DNA from: Bacteroidetes bacterium 37-13
GTDB lineage: Bacteria > Bacteroidota > Bacteroidia > Chitinophagales > LD1
Direction of reading: 5' to 3'
Assembly (NCBI GenBank): GCA_001897535.1
Contig: MKTC01000006.1
Span: 124,001 to 188,000 of the forward strand
DNA: 64,000 bases
Shown here: in pieces, positions 34,751 through 45,600 of the stretch
Position numbering within the stretch: position 1 is the stretch's first letter
Layout of the letters: every line of letters starts with the position of its first letter
Made by a program: the position numbers and the translations under genes
Notes under the pieces: model-generated
What the model was told of the DNA's origin: nothing
The model's input: the letters and a program-made list of their open reading frames with translations, nothing else
The model's database searches: none

Positions 34751-37378
34751 ATGAAAAAGGTATTTATCGCCATCGGGTTGATTTTTGTGCTGTTGATTGG
34801 TGCAGTTTTAGCTGTTCCTTTTTTATTTAAAGACAAAATAAACGCAGCCGTAAAAGAAGCAATTAACGAAAACGTGAATGCCAAAGTAGATTACGGTGAT
34901 TTTAGTTTATCGCTCATTCGTTCGTTTCCAAATTTCAATTTTTCAATAAATGATGTTTCTGTTGTTGGAGTTGATGCGTTTAAAAACGATACACTTACGC
35001 ACATTAAAAACTTAAATCTCACTGTAGATTTAATGAGTGTTATCAATGGTTCAAAATATAAACTTTTAAAACTAGAATTGAACGAGCCATTAGTAAATGC
35101 CATCGTAAATTTTGACGGAAAAGCAAACTGGGATATTGCAAAAAGCAAAGAAGAAAAAAAGGCTGATAGCGAAACAAAATTTTCTGCAGAGCTTAAAAAC
35201 ATTTCAATTAAAAACGGAAACGTTACCTACAACGATAAGAAAGGAGGAACTTTTGCCGCTATCAAAAATCTAAACTTCACTGGTTCGGGAGATGTAACAC
35301 AGAATATTTATTTACTGAAAACACTCACCGATATTGAGCAACTTAGCGTACGCAGCGGTGCCATTTCTTACCTAAGTAAAGCTAAGCTGAATGCAAAAGT
35401 TGATATGGAAATAGACAACTTAAATTCCAAATATACTTTTAAAGAAAACGAAGTAACCATCAATGCGCTTGGTTTGGCGTTTGGTGGTTTTGTACAAACT
35501 AAAAAAGACATTGTTACAGACCTTACATTTAAAGCGAAAGAAAGCACTTTTAAAAATGTACTTTCAATGATTCCCGCTGTTTTTATGAAAGATTTCGACA
35601 AAATAAAAACTGATGGAAAATTCAGTTTCAACGGTTTTGTGAAAGGAACTTACAAAGACGAAAACTACCCTGCTTTTGGAATAAATCTGCAAGTTACCAA
35701 TGCTATGTTTCAATACCCATCGCTACCTACGGCAGTTAAAAACATTCAAATTGCCATGAAGGCAGATAAGCCACAAGGCAACTTAAATGCTACAGTTATT
35801 GACATATCCAAATTTCATGTTGAAGTTGGAGCAGAACCTGTTGATGGAAAAGTTTTAGTAAAAACTCCGATAAGCGATCCAAATGTTCAAGCCAAAATAA
35901 AAGGTAAAATCAATCTTGCCAATGTGCCTAAATTCTACCCTATTGAAGGCTTGAAAAAAATTGACGGTTTGCTTTTGCTTGACTTAGATTTCAGCGGTAA
36001 GCAAAGTGATTTTGAAGCAAAGCGATATGAAAATGTGAAGGCAGCAGGAAATGCAAAAATCACTAATTTGGTTTACGATGCCGCATCTACTCCTCTCCCA
36101 CTAAAAGTTTCAGATATGGCAATGACATTCAACCCAAGAAATGTTACGCTTACTAATTTGAATGCCAATATTGGCAGAAGCGATTTCCAAGCAAATGGCA
36201 CCTTAGATAATTTTATGGCTTACGCTTTTGGCAAAGGAGATTTGAATGGCAACTTAAATTTAAAGAGTAATGTTTTTGATGCCAACCAATTTCTTACACC
36301 CAATGATGGAAGTAAAAAAACTGCCGACACCGCTAAAGCAGAATTCTTTAAAGTACCTAAAGCCATTGACTTTACAGCCAATTCACAGTTTGGAAAAATA
36401 TTCTACGACAAACTGGAATTATCAAACGTAAAAGGCAATGTAACTTTAAAAGATGAAGCCATCAACTTGAATGAACTATTCGCAAATTTATTAGGAGGAA
36501 GCGCAACTATTTCTGCGCGATACAACACTAAAAACCTTAATTCTCCCGATGTAACTTTCTCTTACGATATTAAAAATTTCGATATTCAGCAAACCTATAA
36601 ATTGGTGGATATGGCAAGCAAAATGGCACCAATTATTCAGCACATTCAAGGCAGCTACAGCAGTGATTTAAAAGGCAGTGGAAAATTAAATCCTGACATG
36701 AGTGTAGATTTAAGTTCTCTTAAAGGTGATGGAAAAGTTGAAATTCCAAGTGCAAGAATTGTTGGCTTACCTATTTTGCAAAAAGTAGCAGAAGTGGCGA
36801 AAATACAAGCACTCACCAATCCTGAACTTAAAAATGCTTGGACAGTTTTAAAGTTTAAAGACGGAAAAGTAGCCGTAGAACCTGCAACCGTAAAATTAGG
36901 AAATTACACACTTGCATTTGAAGGTAAAAACGGTTTTGACCAAAGCATAGATTACGATCTACGCTTTGATGTGCCTCAAAGTGAATTAGGCAATGCTGCT
37001 TCGCTTGCTCAAAATATGATTCCAAAAATTCCGGGTATTCCATTTAAAATGCCGGAAACTGTTTCTTTCTTTTTAAAAGCAACAGGCACAGCAAGTAAAC
37101 CACAAATAAAACTTACAAAAGTTGGCGTTGGTGGCGGAAAAAGTATTGGCGAAGATTTAAAACAACAAGTTACCGAAACTGTTAAGGAAAAAGTTGACGA
37201 AGTGAAACAACAAGCGCAACAAGAGTTAGAAAAGCAAAAACAAGCATTAGAACAAAAAGCGCGTGAAGAAGCTGATAGAATTAAAAACGAAACACAGAAA
37301 AAAGCACAGCAAGAAGCTGACCGCTTAAAGAAAGAAGCTGAAAAGAAGGCTAAAGAAATTTTTAAAAGCCCTTGGTAA
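34751..37378 (+). CDS. AsmA-like family protein
   Basis: 875 residues. A single N-terminal hydrophobic helix (VFIAIGLIFVLLIGAVLAVPFLF) is followed by the AsmA opening (GDFSLSLIRSFPNFNFSINDV, PLVNAIVNFDGKANWDI) and a long beta-rich body, with an AsmA-like C-terminal part (GNYTLAFEGKNGFDQSIDYDL) to about 790. Family members are inner-membrane-anchored periplasmic bridges linked to lipid traffic to the outer membrane. Residues about 797-875 are an unusual Lys/Glu/Gln/Ala-rich coiled-coil tail. Monocistronic with its own terminator. Confidence 0.86.
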   Translation: MKKVFIAIGLIFVLLIGAVLAVPFLFKDKINAAVKEAINENVNAKVDYGDFSLSLIRSFPNFNFSINDVSVVGVDAFKNDTLTHIKNLNLTVDLMSVINGSKYKLLKLELNEPLVNAIVNFDGKANWDIAKSKEEKKADSETKFSAELKNISIKNGNVTYNDKKGGTFAAIKNLNFTGSGDVTQNIYLLKTLTDIEQLSVRSGAISYLSKAKLNAKVDMEIDNLNSKYTFKENEVTINALGLAFGGFVQTKKDIVTDLTFKAKESTFKNVLSMIPAVFMKDFDKIKTDGKFSFNGFVKGTYKDENYPAFGINLQVTNAMFQYPSLPTAVKNIQIAMKADKPQGNLNATVIDISKFHVEVGAEPVDGKVLVKTPISDPNVQAKIKGKINLANVPKFYPIEGLKKIDGLLLLDLDFSGKQSDFEAKRYENVKAAGNAKITNLVYDAASTPLPLKVSDMAMTFNPRNVTLTNLNANIGRSDFQANGTLDNFMAYAFGKGDLNGNLNLKSNVFDANQFLTPNDGSKKTADTAKAEFFKVPKAIDFTANSQFGKIFYDKLELSNVKGNVTLKDEAINLNELFANLLGGSATISARYNTKNLNSPDVTFSYDIKNFDIQQTYKLVDMASKMAPIIQHIQGSYSSDLKGSGKLNPDMSVDLSSLKGDGKVEIPSARIVGLPILQKVAEVAKIQALTNPELKNAWTVLKFKDGKVAVEPATVKLGNYTLAFEGKNGFDQSIDYDLRFDVPQSELGNAASLAQNMIPKIPGIPFKMPETVSFFLKATGTASKPQIKLTKVGVGGGKSIGEDLKQQVTETVKEKVDEVKQQAQQELEKQKQALEQKAREEADRIKNETQKKAQQEADRLKKEAEKKAKEIFKSPW

Positions 37379-37393
37379 GTGCAACATAAAATA

Positions 37394-37434
37394 CAAAAAA
37401 GCCTGCTGTTTCAATGTAACAGCAGGCTTTTTTA
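37394..37434. terminator. Bidirectional rho-independent terminator
   Basis: Stem aaaaaagcctgctgtt (37395-37410) with aacagcaggctttttt (from 37418), an A run and a T run at its base, between the convergent AsmA-like and epimerase genes. Confidence 0.9.
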
Positions 37435-37456
37435 TTGGTATAGTTTTTGAGTTGAA

Positions 37457-38449
37457 TTATTTGGGCGCATAATGCGCTTTAAAATAATCCACCGTAATTT
37501 TCAAGCCATCTTTAAAACTGAACTTGGGTTCGTAGCCAAATAATTTATTAGCTTTAGAAATATCAGCCAAAGAGTTTTCTATATCGCCTTTTCTTGCTTC
37601 GCGGTAAGTTGGTTGGTGTTTGCTTTCAAGCATTTCTTGAATTGAAAAGTAGAGCGTATTCACTGAAAAGTTTTCACCGAAAGCAATATTAAACACTTCG
37701 CCATTGGCGGCATTTTCGCTAAACATTGCTCTTAAATTTGCTTGAACAGCATTTTCTACAAAAGTAAAATCGCGTGTTTGCTCGCCACTTCCGTTTATAA
37801 AAACCTGCTTTGAATTTAAAATACAATCGGTAAAAATTGGAATTACAGCAGCATATTGTCCATTTGGATCTTGGCGCGGACCAAAAATATTGAAATAGCG
37901 CAAGCCAACTGTTGGCAATCCGTAATTGGTATTGAAAACTTTTGCGTAAAGTTCATTGGTGTACTTGCTCACCGCATAAGGCGAAAGCGGGCTTCCAATT
38001 CTTTCTTCGCGCTTTGGCAAGTTTGGTTCATCGCCATACACGCTTGAAGATGAAGCATAAACAAACTTTTTTACACCAGCATCTTTTGCCGCAAGCAGCA
38101 TATTCAAAAAACCATCTACATTGTGCCAGTGCGTATCGGCAGGATTAGCGATAGAACGAGGCACAGAGCCAAGTGCAGCTTGGTGTGTAATAAAATCTAT
38201 GCCTTCGCAAGCTTTTGCACAAGTAGCTTTATCGGTAATGCTTCCTTCAATAAATTCATAGTTAGAATGCGCCAAAAACAACTCTACGTTTTCTCTTCTT
38301 CCCGTAAGCAAATTATCTAACACTCGTACTTTCTTTGCTCCATATTTGAGCAAATATTCTACAATATGCGAACCAATAAAACCAGCACCACCGGTTACTA
38401 AAAAACTATATTCAGCGAGTGGCTTGTTGTGATACGTGTTTGAATACAT
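37457..38449 (-). CDS. NAD-dependent sugar-nucleotide epimerase (UDP-GlcNAc/Glc 4-epimerase-like)
   Basis: 330 residues from the ATG at 38449. The frame also opens at 38488, but that would overlap the upstream gene by 23 bases and adds a Cys-rich leader. The Rossmann motif is VTGGAGFIGSHIVEYL and the catalytic set is the serines in YASSSSVYGD and YAVSK. QAALGSVPRSI and GLRYFNIFGPRQDPNGQYA are the patterns of the WbpP/TviC branch, which interconvert UDP-N-acetylhexosamines for surface polysaccharide. It lies 16 bases downstream of the acyl-CoA ligase. Confidence 0.88.
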   Translation of the reverse strand: MYSNTYHNKPLAEYSFLVTGGAGFIGSHIVEYLLKYGAKKVRVLDNLLTGRRENVELFLAHSNYEFIEGSITDKATCAKACEGIDFITHQAALGSVPRSIANPADTHWHNVDGFLNMLLAAKDAGVKKFVYASSSSVYGDEPNLPKREERIGSPLSPYAVSKYTNELYAKVFNTNYGLPTVGLRYFNIFGPRQDPNGQYAAVIPIFTDCILNSKQVFINGSGEQTRDFTFVENAVQANLRAMFSENAANGEVFNIAFGENFSVNTLYFSIQEMLESKHQPTYREARKGDIENSLADISKANKLFGYEPKFSFKDGLKITVDYFKAHYAPK

Positions 38450-38465
38450 ACAAAATACGATACGC

Positions 38466-40259
38466 TTAGTTGGCGTACATTTGCTCAATTACATTTTTAT
38501 ATTTCTCAAGAACAGCTTTGCGTTTTACTTTCATAGTTGGTGTTAATTCACCGCCTTCAATTGTCCACTCAATAGGCATCAATTCAAACTTCTTAATTGT
38601 TTCCCATTTTCCGAAGTTTTTGTTCAATCTATCTACATCAGATTTTATCAATTCAATCACTTCTTTTGACTGAGCAATTTCAGTGTGTGTAGTTGCTTTT
38701 ACGCCATTTTTATCGCACCATTCTTTTAGTGTTAAGAAGTTTGGCACAATTAAAGCACTCACAAAGTTTTTACCTTCGCCAACTGCCATAATTTGCTCTA
38801 TGTAGAAACTCTCTTTCATTTTATTTTCTAAAACTTGAGGTGCAATATATTTTCCGCCACTTGTTTTAAATAACTCTTTCACGCGGTCGGTAATCTTTAA
38901 ATATTTCCCGCCTTTGTAATCAATAAAAGTTCCCACATCGCCTGTTTTCAACCAGCCATTCACAATCACCTCAGCAGTTATTTCCGGCTTGTTGTAGTAA
39001 CCCATCATCACATTTGGTCCTTTCACCAAAATTTCACCTTCGCCATCTTTCATTCCATCGCGGTGTTCTAATTGCACTTGTACTTTATCAATTACCACAC
39101 CAACAGTTCCGAACTTCAAGCGCTCGCGATCAAAAGGATTTACGGTAATTACAGGTGAAGTTTCTGTTTGTCCGTAGCCTTCGCAAATTAAAATTCCGGC
39201 ACAAGTAAAAATTCTTGCCAAGCGCGGTTGAAGTGCAGCCGCTCCGGTACAAATTCCTTTACATTCTCCGCCTAATGCTTCGCGCCATTTGCTGTAAATT
39301 AACTTATCGAACAGCTTATATTTTAGAGTATCAACCAAGCCGTAATTTTTCTCCAAGTCATATTCATTGGCAAACTTCAAAGCGCCTTCGTAAAGTGTTT
39401 TTTTGAAGCCTGTAAGCGCATTCCCTGCTGCTTCTAACTTCATATAAACTTTCTCTAATAGTCTTGGTACAGAAGTAAAGAAATGAGGCTTCACTTCTTT
39501 TAAATTGGCCGCAATCGTTTCCATATTTTCGGCATAGTAAATTGAAACACCACTTGCGATGTAAACATAAACGACTGTTCGCTCAAAAATATGGCAAAGC
39601 GGCAAAAAGCTTAGCGATCTGCTCTCTGGTGTTAAAGGCAACAAAGGCAAAACAGCTTTTACATTGCTCACCACGTTATCGTGCGAAAGCATGACACCTT
39701 TTGGCTTTCCGGTAGTTCCGGAAGTATAAATAATTGTGGCAAGCTCACTTGGTTTTACTGAATCTGCAATTGCTTTTACTTCGTTAAAATCTCCGCCTTC
39801 GCCTATTTTTAAAAATTCTGAAAAGCTTGTTGCTCCCGGCACTTCGTCAAAAGTATAAACGTACTGAAGTGTTGGCACATCGTTCTTAATAGCAGAAATC
39901 TTTTTAAACAATCCGGCATCGGCTGCAAAAACGGCTTTCACGCCTGCATCGTTAAAAATATAATGATAATCTTCTTCGGTAATAGTAGGATAAACCGGAA
40001 CGGTAACAATTCCTGCTTGGCTTAATCCTAAATCTACAATATTCCACTCTGGGCGGTTATTGCCAACAATTACAACTTTATCTTGTGGTTTTATGCCAAG
40101 TTTCAAGATTGAAAGACTCACTTTATTTGCAGTATCCACCATTTCTTTGGTTGAATACTTTCTCCATTCACCGTTTTCTTTTGCTGCAAAACTGTCTTCC
40201 TGAGGATACTTGGCTAATTGATACGGAAGAATATCAAATAATCTTGAAAAATTGTCCAT
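38466..40259 (-). CDS. Long-chain fatty acid-CoA ligase (AMP-binding)
   Basis: 597 residues. The AMP-binding P-loop IIYTSGTTGKPKGVMLSH (about 172-190), LPLCHIFERT, the adenine motif CEGYGQTETSP, WLKTGDVG and DRVKELFKTSGGKYIAPQ mark a long-chain (FadD/FAA-type) acyl-CoA synthetase, which activates fatty acids with ATP and CoA. An eukaryote-like N-terminal segment (FAAKENGEWRKYSTKEM) is usual for this branch. First gene of a probable two-gene unit with the epimerase; no shared pathway is obvious. Confidence 0.92.
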   Translation of the reverse strand: MDNFSRLFDILPYQLAKYPQEDSFAAKENGEWRKYSTKEMVDTANKVSLSILKLGIKPQDKVVIVGNNRPEWNIVDLGLSQAGIVTVPVYPTITEEDYHYIFNDAGVKAVFAADAGLFKKISAIKNDVPTLQYVYTFDEVPGATSFSEFLKIGEGGDFNEVKAIADSVKPSELATIIYTSGTTGKPKGVMLSHDNVVSNVKAVLPLLPLTPESRSLSFLPLCHIFERTVVYVYIASGVSIYYAENMETIAANLKEVKPHFFTSVPRLLEKVYMKLEAAGNALTGFKKTLYEGALKFANEYDLEKNYGLVDTLKYKLFDKLIYSKWREALGGECKGICTGAAALQPRLARIFTCAGILICEGYGQTETSPVITVNPFDRERLKFGTVGVVIDKVQVQLEHRDGMKDGEGEILVKGPNVMMGYYNKPEITAEVIVNGWLKTGDVGTFIDYKGGKYLKITDRVKELFKTSGGKYIAPQVLENKMKESFYIEQIMAVGEGKNFVSALIVPNFLTLKEWCDKNGVKATTHTEIAQSKEVIELIKSDVDRLNKNFGKWETIKKFELMPIEWTIEGGELTPTMKVKRKAVLEKYKNVIEQMYAN

Positions 40260-40382
40260 AAAATACCTGATTGTCGTTTTATTTTAAGAATAAGCCGTGA
40301 ATATAATCGCGAAAACAATAGCAACAAAAAAAGGTTTTACTACTTCGTAAAATTTCTATCAATAAAGAATAAAGCTGCGAAC

Positions 40383-41099
40383 TTAAAAACGCACTCCGTA
40401 GCTTTCTTTCGTGAGTTCAATAAACTCGGCAGTATATTTTTTTTCGCTTGTGTAAATCACAAGGTGTTCTGTTTGAGTTTCATATTCAACAAAGCCCAAC
40501 TCTGCCAAAACTAAATATGGAGCTTGGTTTTGAAAAGAACGCACATACATTTTCTTTTTTAAAAACAGCGCTGACTTTTCAGCATATTGCGTTATGCTTT
40601 CTTCGCTTTTAGATGGAAAACAAAAATAGGCAGAGCCACTTTTTTGCAGCAATAAAGCTGTATAACGTATCAACTCCTTAAAAGATAATCCAGCTTGATT
40701 TCGCGCCATACTTTTTTCTTGCTTAGGCGATAAAATTGCTTCTTCAAAATAAGGCGGATTGCTTATGATGATATCGTACTTTTCTTGCGAACTAAAGTGT
40801 TGTAAACTTGAGTTAAACACACGCATATTGCTTGCCCAAATGTTATTTTTAAAGTTTGATTCTGCTGTTTGAATTGCAGCTTTACTTATATCTAAAGCAT
40901 CAATTTTTGCATTGCTTTTTGAAGCTAAAAGCAAAGCCAAAATTCCTGTACCGGTACCAATATCTAAAATCGTCTTCGCACTTCCTGTTTTTGCCCATGA
41001 GCCCAGTAAAATACTATCTGTACTCACCTTCATTACCAATGGCGATTGATGTAACGTAAAATATTTAAACTCAAATGGTTTCATCTTTATTTCAGCCAA
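40383..41099 (-). CDS. tRNA1(Val) (adenine-37-N6)-methyltransferase, TrmN6-like
   Basis: 238 residues. SAM-binding motif I ILDIGTGTGILALLLA (about 43-58), ALDISKAA as motif II, and the N6-adenine/glutamine methylase tetrad NPPY in IIISNPPYFEEA (about 113-124). FEFKYFTLHQSPLVMKVSTDSILLG in pieces at the N-terminus matches YfiC/TrmN6 rather than PrmC or RlmG. It methylates A37 of tRNA-Val1. An internal ATG at 41084 (MKPFEFKYF) could be the true start. Confidence 0.85.
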   Translation of the reverse strand: MAEIKMKPFEFKYFTLHQSPLVMKVSTDSILLGSWAKTGSAKTILDIGTGTGILALLLASKSNAKIDALDISKAAIQTAESNFKNNIWASNMRVFNSSLQHFSSQEKYDIIISNPPYFEEAILSPKQEKSMARNQAGLSFKELIRYTALLLQKSGSAYFCFPSKSEESITQYAEKSALFLKKKMYVRSFQNQAPYLVLAELGFVEYETQTEHLVIYTSEKKYTAEFIELTKESYGVRF

Positions 41100-41195
41100 A
41101 AAAGTAAAATCTTGAAATCTTTATTGTTAATTATTTGTTTAGATTATTTCTAAATAACTTGTTTGCCAAAGTTATTCAGTTTACACGTAGCAATC

Positions 41196-41372
41196 ATGGA
41201 ACAATCTCAAAAAGACAATTCAAAATACACTTGGTTGAAAAAAATTGGTTTAGCAGGATTTCTTTTCTTTTTAGTAAAAGGAATTTTGTGGTTAGTGCTT
41301 TTCGCCTTGCTGGCATTTGGTTTTCTAGACGAAACTACTGCTGAGAAGATTAAGAATTTCTTTGTGTTTTAG
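41196..41372 (+). CDS. Small one-helix membrane protein
   Basis: 58 residues from the ATG at 41196 (a TTG at 41163 is possible but would add 11 residues with no ATG). A lysine-rich N-terminus precedes one long hydrophobic stretch (IGLAGFLFFLVKGILWLVLFALLAFGFL) shown here only by its ends, then a short charged tail. I recall similar KKIG-(L/I)-AGFLFFL(V/I)KG proteins in other Bacteroidota, with no known role. It precedes the TPR gene by 40 bases on the same strand. Confidence 0.6.
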   Translation: MEQSQKDNSKYTWLKKIGLAGFLFFLVKGILWLVLFALLAFGFLDETTAEKIKNFFVF

Positions 41373-41412
41373 TAAAAAGTTTTACTTTGCCTTAAATCAA
41401 CCAAGCAAAGTA

Positions 41413-42636
41413 TTGAAATATTTTTTACCCATCGGCCTTACTTTAATTGCAATCCAAGCATTCTCGCAAACAGAAAACAAACAGCTTCCTGCGCGTTATT
41501 ATCGCTCGTTGGGAATCGTGAATTTTTATGAGCATAATTTTTTGGCAGCAGCCAAAGCGCTTCAGCAATCGTTGCAAATAAATCCATTAGACAAAGAAGC
41601 AAACGAAATGCTGAAAACAGTTTACGATTCTATTGGCACCAAACAACTTTCACAAAAAATGAAAGTGCGCTCACAAGCCATAAATCTCTCGTTCAAAAAA
41701 GGTGCTGATGCTGATTTGCCAAGCGTAAAAAATGATTTGCGCAGCTTGGGAAACGATTACTACAATCGCAGTGTTTACGATTCTGCTATTACGGCTTACA
41801 AACTGCATTTGCAAAATAACGCTCAAGATACTTCTGCCCTATTTTATTTAGCCAATTCCTACTTTTTTTTACGCAATTTTAATGATGCTACAAAGTACTA
41901 TGAAAGTCTGTTGGCATTAGATAAAGAACGCGCTGATGTTTATAATTTGGCTGGCGTTTGTTATCAAAACATAGACGATATTATGAAAGCACGCGACTAC
42001 TTTAAGCAGTGCTTAATTTTGAATCAAGATTTTCCGGTTGCGTACTACAACTTAGGCAAAGCGCAATATATTTTAGAGGATTTTAAGCAAGCAGAAAGCA
42101 ACTTGGTTCGCGCATCGGAAGTATTGCCAAACGATAAAGATGTGCTTTCATTATTAGGTAAGCTTTATATCGAAACAGGCCAACGCGAAAAAGCACTTAA
42201 TGTTTATGAACGTCAATTTGCACTGAATAGAAATAGTACCACGCCAAACGTTGTTTTAGGCCAACTGTATTATGAAAATAGTGATTTTGAGAAATCGATT
42301 TTTCATTTGAATAATGCTTTGGTAACAGTAAAAGACAATATTGAACTCCAAAATATTTTAGGCAATGCTTACTTGAAATTAAAGAAATATGAAACTGCTT
42401 TTCAGTTATTAAAACAAGTAGCCGATGTTTTAATAGAACGCAAAGAAGTGCAAACTGCAACAGCAAATGCTGCCAACAATTTTAAACATTACAAAGAAGC
42501 AAAGGAATATGCCAATCGCGCTTTGGCATTAGATAAAGACTATAAACCTGCGCTGCAAGAACTCGTAATTTCTTTAAAAGGATTAAAGAAAAATAGCGAT
42601 GCCAAGAAAGTGCAAAAACAGCTAAAGGGCAACTAA
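41413..42636 (+). CDS. TPR-repeat protein, exported
   Basis: 407 residues if translation starts at TTG 41413, which gives KYFLPIGLTLIAIQAFSQ, a clean signal peptide. There is no ATG in frame upstream; the frame itself opens at TTG 41362. The whole mature protein is helical tetratricopeptide repeats (for example YNRSVYDSAITAYKLHL, ALFYLANSYFFLRNFNDA, VYNLAGVCYQNIDDIMKA, AYYNLGKAQYILEDFKQA, ELQNILGNAYLKLKKYETA), about ten copies. TPR proteins hold partners together; the partner is unknown. The stop overlaps the stop of the convergent TonB receptor by four bases. Confidence 0.8.
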   Translation: MKYFLPIGLTLIAIQAFSQTENKQLPARYYRSLGIVNFYEHNFLAAAKALQQSLQINPLDKEANEMLKTVYDSIGTKQLSQKMKVRSQAINLSFKKGADADLPSVKNDLRSLGNDYYNRSVYDSAITAYKLHLQNNAQDTSALFYLANSYFFLRNFNDATKYYESLLALDKERADVYNLAGVCYQNIDDIMKARDYFKQCLILNQDFPVAYYNLGKAQYILEDFKQAESNLVRASEVLPNDKDVLSLLGKLYIETGQREKALNVYERQFALNRNSTTPNVVLGQLYYENSDFEKSIFHLNNALVTVKDNIELQNILGNAYLKLKKYETAFQLLKQVADVLIERKEVQTATANAANNFKHYKEAKEYANRALALDKDYKPALQELVISLKGLKKNSDAKKVQKQLKGN

Positions 42637-45600
42637 TTATTTGCCTTTTTTGCTTTGCGTTTATCTGTCCAACTTTTAAAGGTATCGCAATCAATATTCA
42701 CCAAAATAGAGCCGTAAATCATTCTTCCAATTCCCGGCCCGCCATAAGCTTGGTAATTTCGTTTTGAAATTAAATTACTACCTCCAAACTTAAACGTTGT
42801 ATATATTTTTTGTACATCCCAGCTTATTTGCGCATCTAAAAGCGAATAGGTTGGAATTGTTCCTGTAAATTGCGGTGAGCCTTCAAATAAAAATCCTTGA
42901 ATCCATTTGTAGTTTACATTAAAGCCAAAGCCGCGTTGCTTACCAATTTTAATATCGTAGCCACTAATGCCAATATTAAACTTGTGCTCTGGCGTGTTAA
43001 ATGCAGGAATAATAGAATCTTGCGAACCCATTCTGTTCAATTTATTCCAAGAATAGTTTCCGTTTAAAGAATAGTTTTTAATGAAGTAATAATTTATACC
43101 GATTGATGCACCATAAGTCATTACCATATCTTTGGCATTTGTTGCTATACGCCAAACTTGAAACGGGCGAATTTGGTCGTTCACAAACTTTTCGCCTTTA
43201 AATGTTGCTGCTAATTTATAGCCCAAGAAATGTTGGTAAAAACTCACATAAGCACTTGCATCAATATACACTTTTTTCGCCACTAAACCACGATAACCTA
43301 ACTCAAGCGATTGCACTCTTTCCGGGCGTACACCTTCTACAGTAAAGAAATTCAAATCGCGCAAAGAATCGGTTCTGGCAAAGTTTCCTGACTTATCAAT
43401 ATAATTAGATAACGAAGCAATAGAAACAGCAGAATCCACACCATGCAAATTCCCAATCAAAATTGCTCTACCTACATTGTAATATAGGAATTGGTCTTGC
43501 AATGTTGGATTACGCACACCCGAAGAAAACGAAAGCCGCACCGAATGATTTCCTTTATATGAATAAACCAAAGAAGCTGCCGGTGTAATAATTGGGTCTA
43601 TCGTTCCATCTTTTCGCTTCCAAGAAAAATTTTGGTTTCTATCAAAGCGAACCGTTAAAGTTGGAATGATAGAATGCCCTTCACCAAAATCAAATTTTCT
43701 TGTGATGCTGAAATAAGCACCAAATTCCCAGTTGCGAATTTTGTTGTAAGTGCTATCAGTTGCAATATATCTTCCTTCAGAATTTTGCACCCGTTTACCT
43801 AATGAATCTAATAAATAAGTTCTTGAAAATGTATCTTGAAATATTGTACCTAAAGAATAAGGAAAATACATTCTAAAACTTGCTCCTGTAATTAAGTCGA
43901 ACCAATTCTTATCCTGTCCTTTTTTCTTCACATCCCATTTGTATTCTCCTTGTACGTGAAGCATTTTACTTTTATCATAGAACTTAGTTCCGCCTTCATC
44001 AAAAGCTGTTCTGCTGGTTACTACTCTTTTAATTGAATCGTAACGAGCAGTTCCGGGAACATAGCGTTGATTGTAAACTCCGCCATTGGTAAATGTATCA
44101 GCATAATTTCTTGCATCTTGATGCCATTTTAAAACAGAATCTCGATTTACATTCATCACATTCTGTGCTCTGGCATAAGTAGTATCAAAAGCCGGGTTTA
44201 TCCAGGCACTAAAATTGGTTGATGGGCCATCAGGCATTCCGTCTAAATTATACAGTGGTCCATTTCCGCTTTGCACAATATGGTTTGCCCAATATGCTTG
44301 ATAATCTTGAGTCCAGCGGGCATCGCTTTTCCCCATTTCTTGAATTTTCAAAGCAGTAAAAACTGCATCATAAGAGTTTCCCGCATTTTCAGCAGTCATG
44401 TAAGCCCGCACATAAAATTTATCGGGTTGGCTCACCTCCATACGCACTTGGTGAAACTGTAAACCTCTTAAACTATACCTGTTATCGCCTTGGTAAACCG
44501 TAGTTCCATATCCAAAATTATAGCCTGCTTTAAACTCAATTTTATTTGTGATTTTGTAATACAAATAGGCAGAGGTTTTTATGTTAGAAATATTGTAATC
44601 TACCAAATCTTTTTCAAGATAACCTGTGCGGTAAATTTGTCCTAAACCCAAATTATCTCTAATAATTTTCGGGCTACCTAAAAAGCTATTGGCATTCTGC
44701 GACTGCAATTCATCACCATATCGGTTCACTGCATCGTAGCCTCCAGGATTTGTTGTTGGTTGTAGTGCATTTACATTCGCACTTTTAGAATAATTATCGG
44801 CAACCCAATCGTAAGCTCTTAAATAGGAAGCTGTAATTTTAAAAGCGAATTTATCTTCTCCTTTTTTGTTTTTAAATGCTTTTCCCCAGCGCACCGCAGC
44901 TTCAAACATATTTCGCTCTGCACCTTTCACAAACACGGTTAAACCTTGGTAGTAAAATGGATTTTTTGTTTGCATGGCAAGCACTCCGTTAAATGCATTT
45001 GGCCCATAAAGCGGTGAACTTGCTCCCACTATCAAATCTACTTTTTGAATATCAATTTCTGATGCTCCGGCAAAATTTCCTATGCTAAAGTTTAAACCCG
45101 GGGCTTGGTTATCTGCACCATCTAACAATTGCAACGAACGCACAGGAGAAGTGGAGTTGAAACCGCGCGTGTTTATGACTACAAAACCTAAAGAAGCAGT
45201 TGTCATATCCACTCCTTTTAAAGCGCTTAAACCTTCATAAAAAGTTGCAGAAGCAGTTTGCTTAATTTGTTGCAAACCCATGCTTTCAATGGTAAGTGGA
45301 TTTTCTTTTTGTTTTTCTGTAATACGAGAATCTACGATTTCAACCGCATTTAAAAGGTTTTCACTTTCAGTTAAGCGAATTTGAAGTTGGTTTTTAACTT
45401 GTGCCAAACTCTTTACTTCCATTTCGTAAGCATCGTAGCCAATGTACGAAAACACCAAAGTGAATGGAGGTTCTTTTGCCGCTTTAAATTTGAATCTTCC
45501 ATCAATATCCGTTTGTGCGCCAACTGTGGTTCCTTTTAGAAATACAGAAGCCCCGATAAGCGGTTCACTTGTTCGCTTATCAAATAGAATACCTGAAATT

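Noticed and set aside
41135-41344. A 69-codon open frame overlapping the small membrane protein
   Set aside because: It is in another frame of the same bases; the 41196-41372 frame has an ATG, a proper transmembrane helix and a family look.
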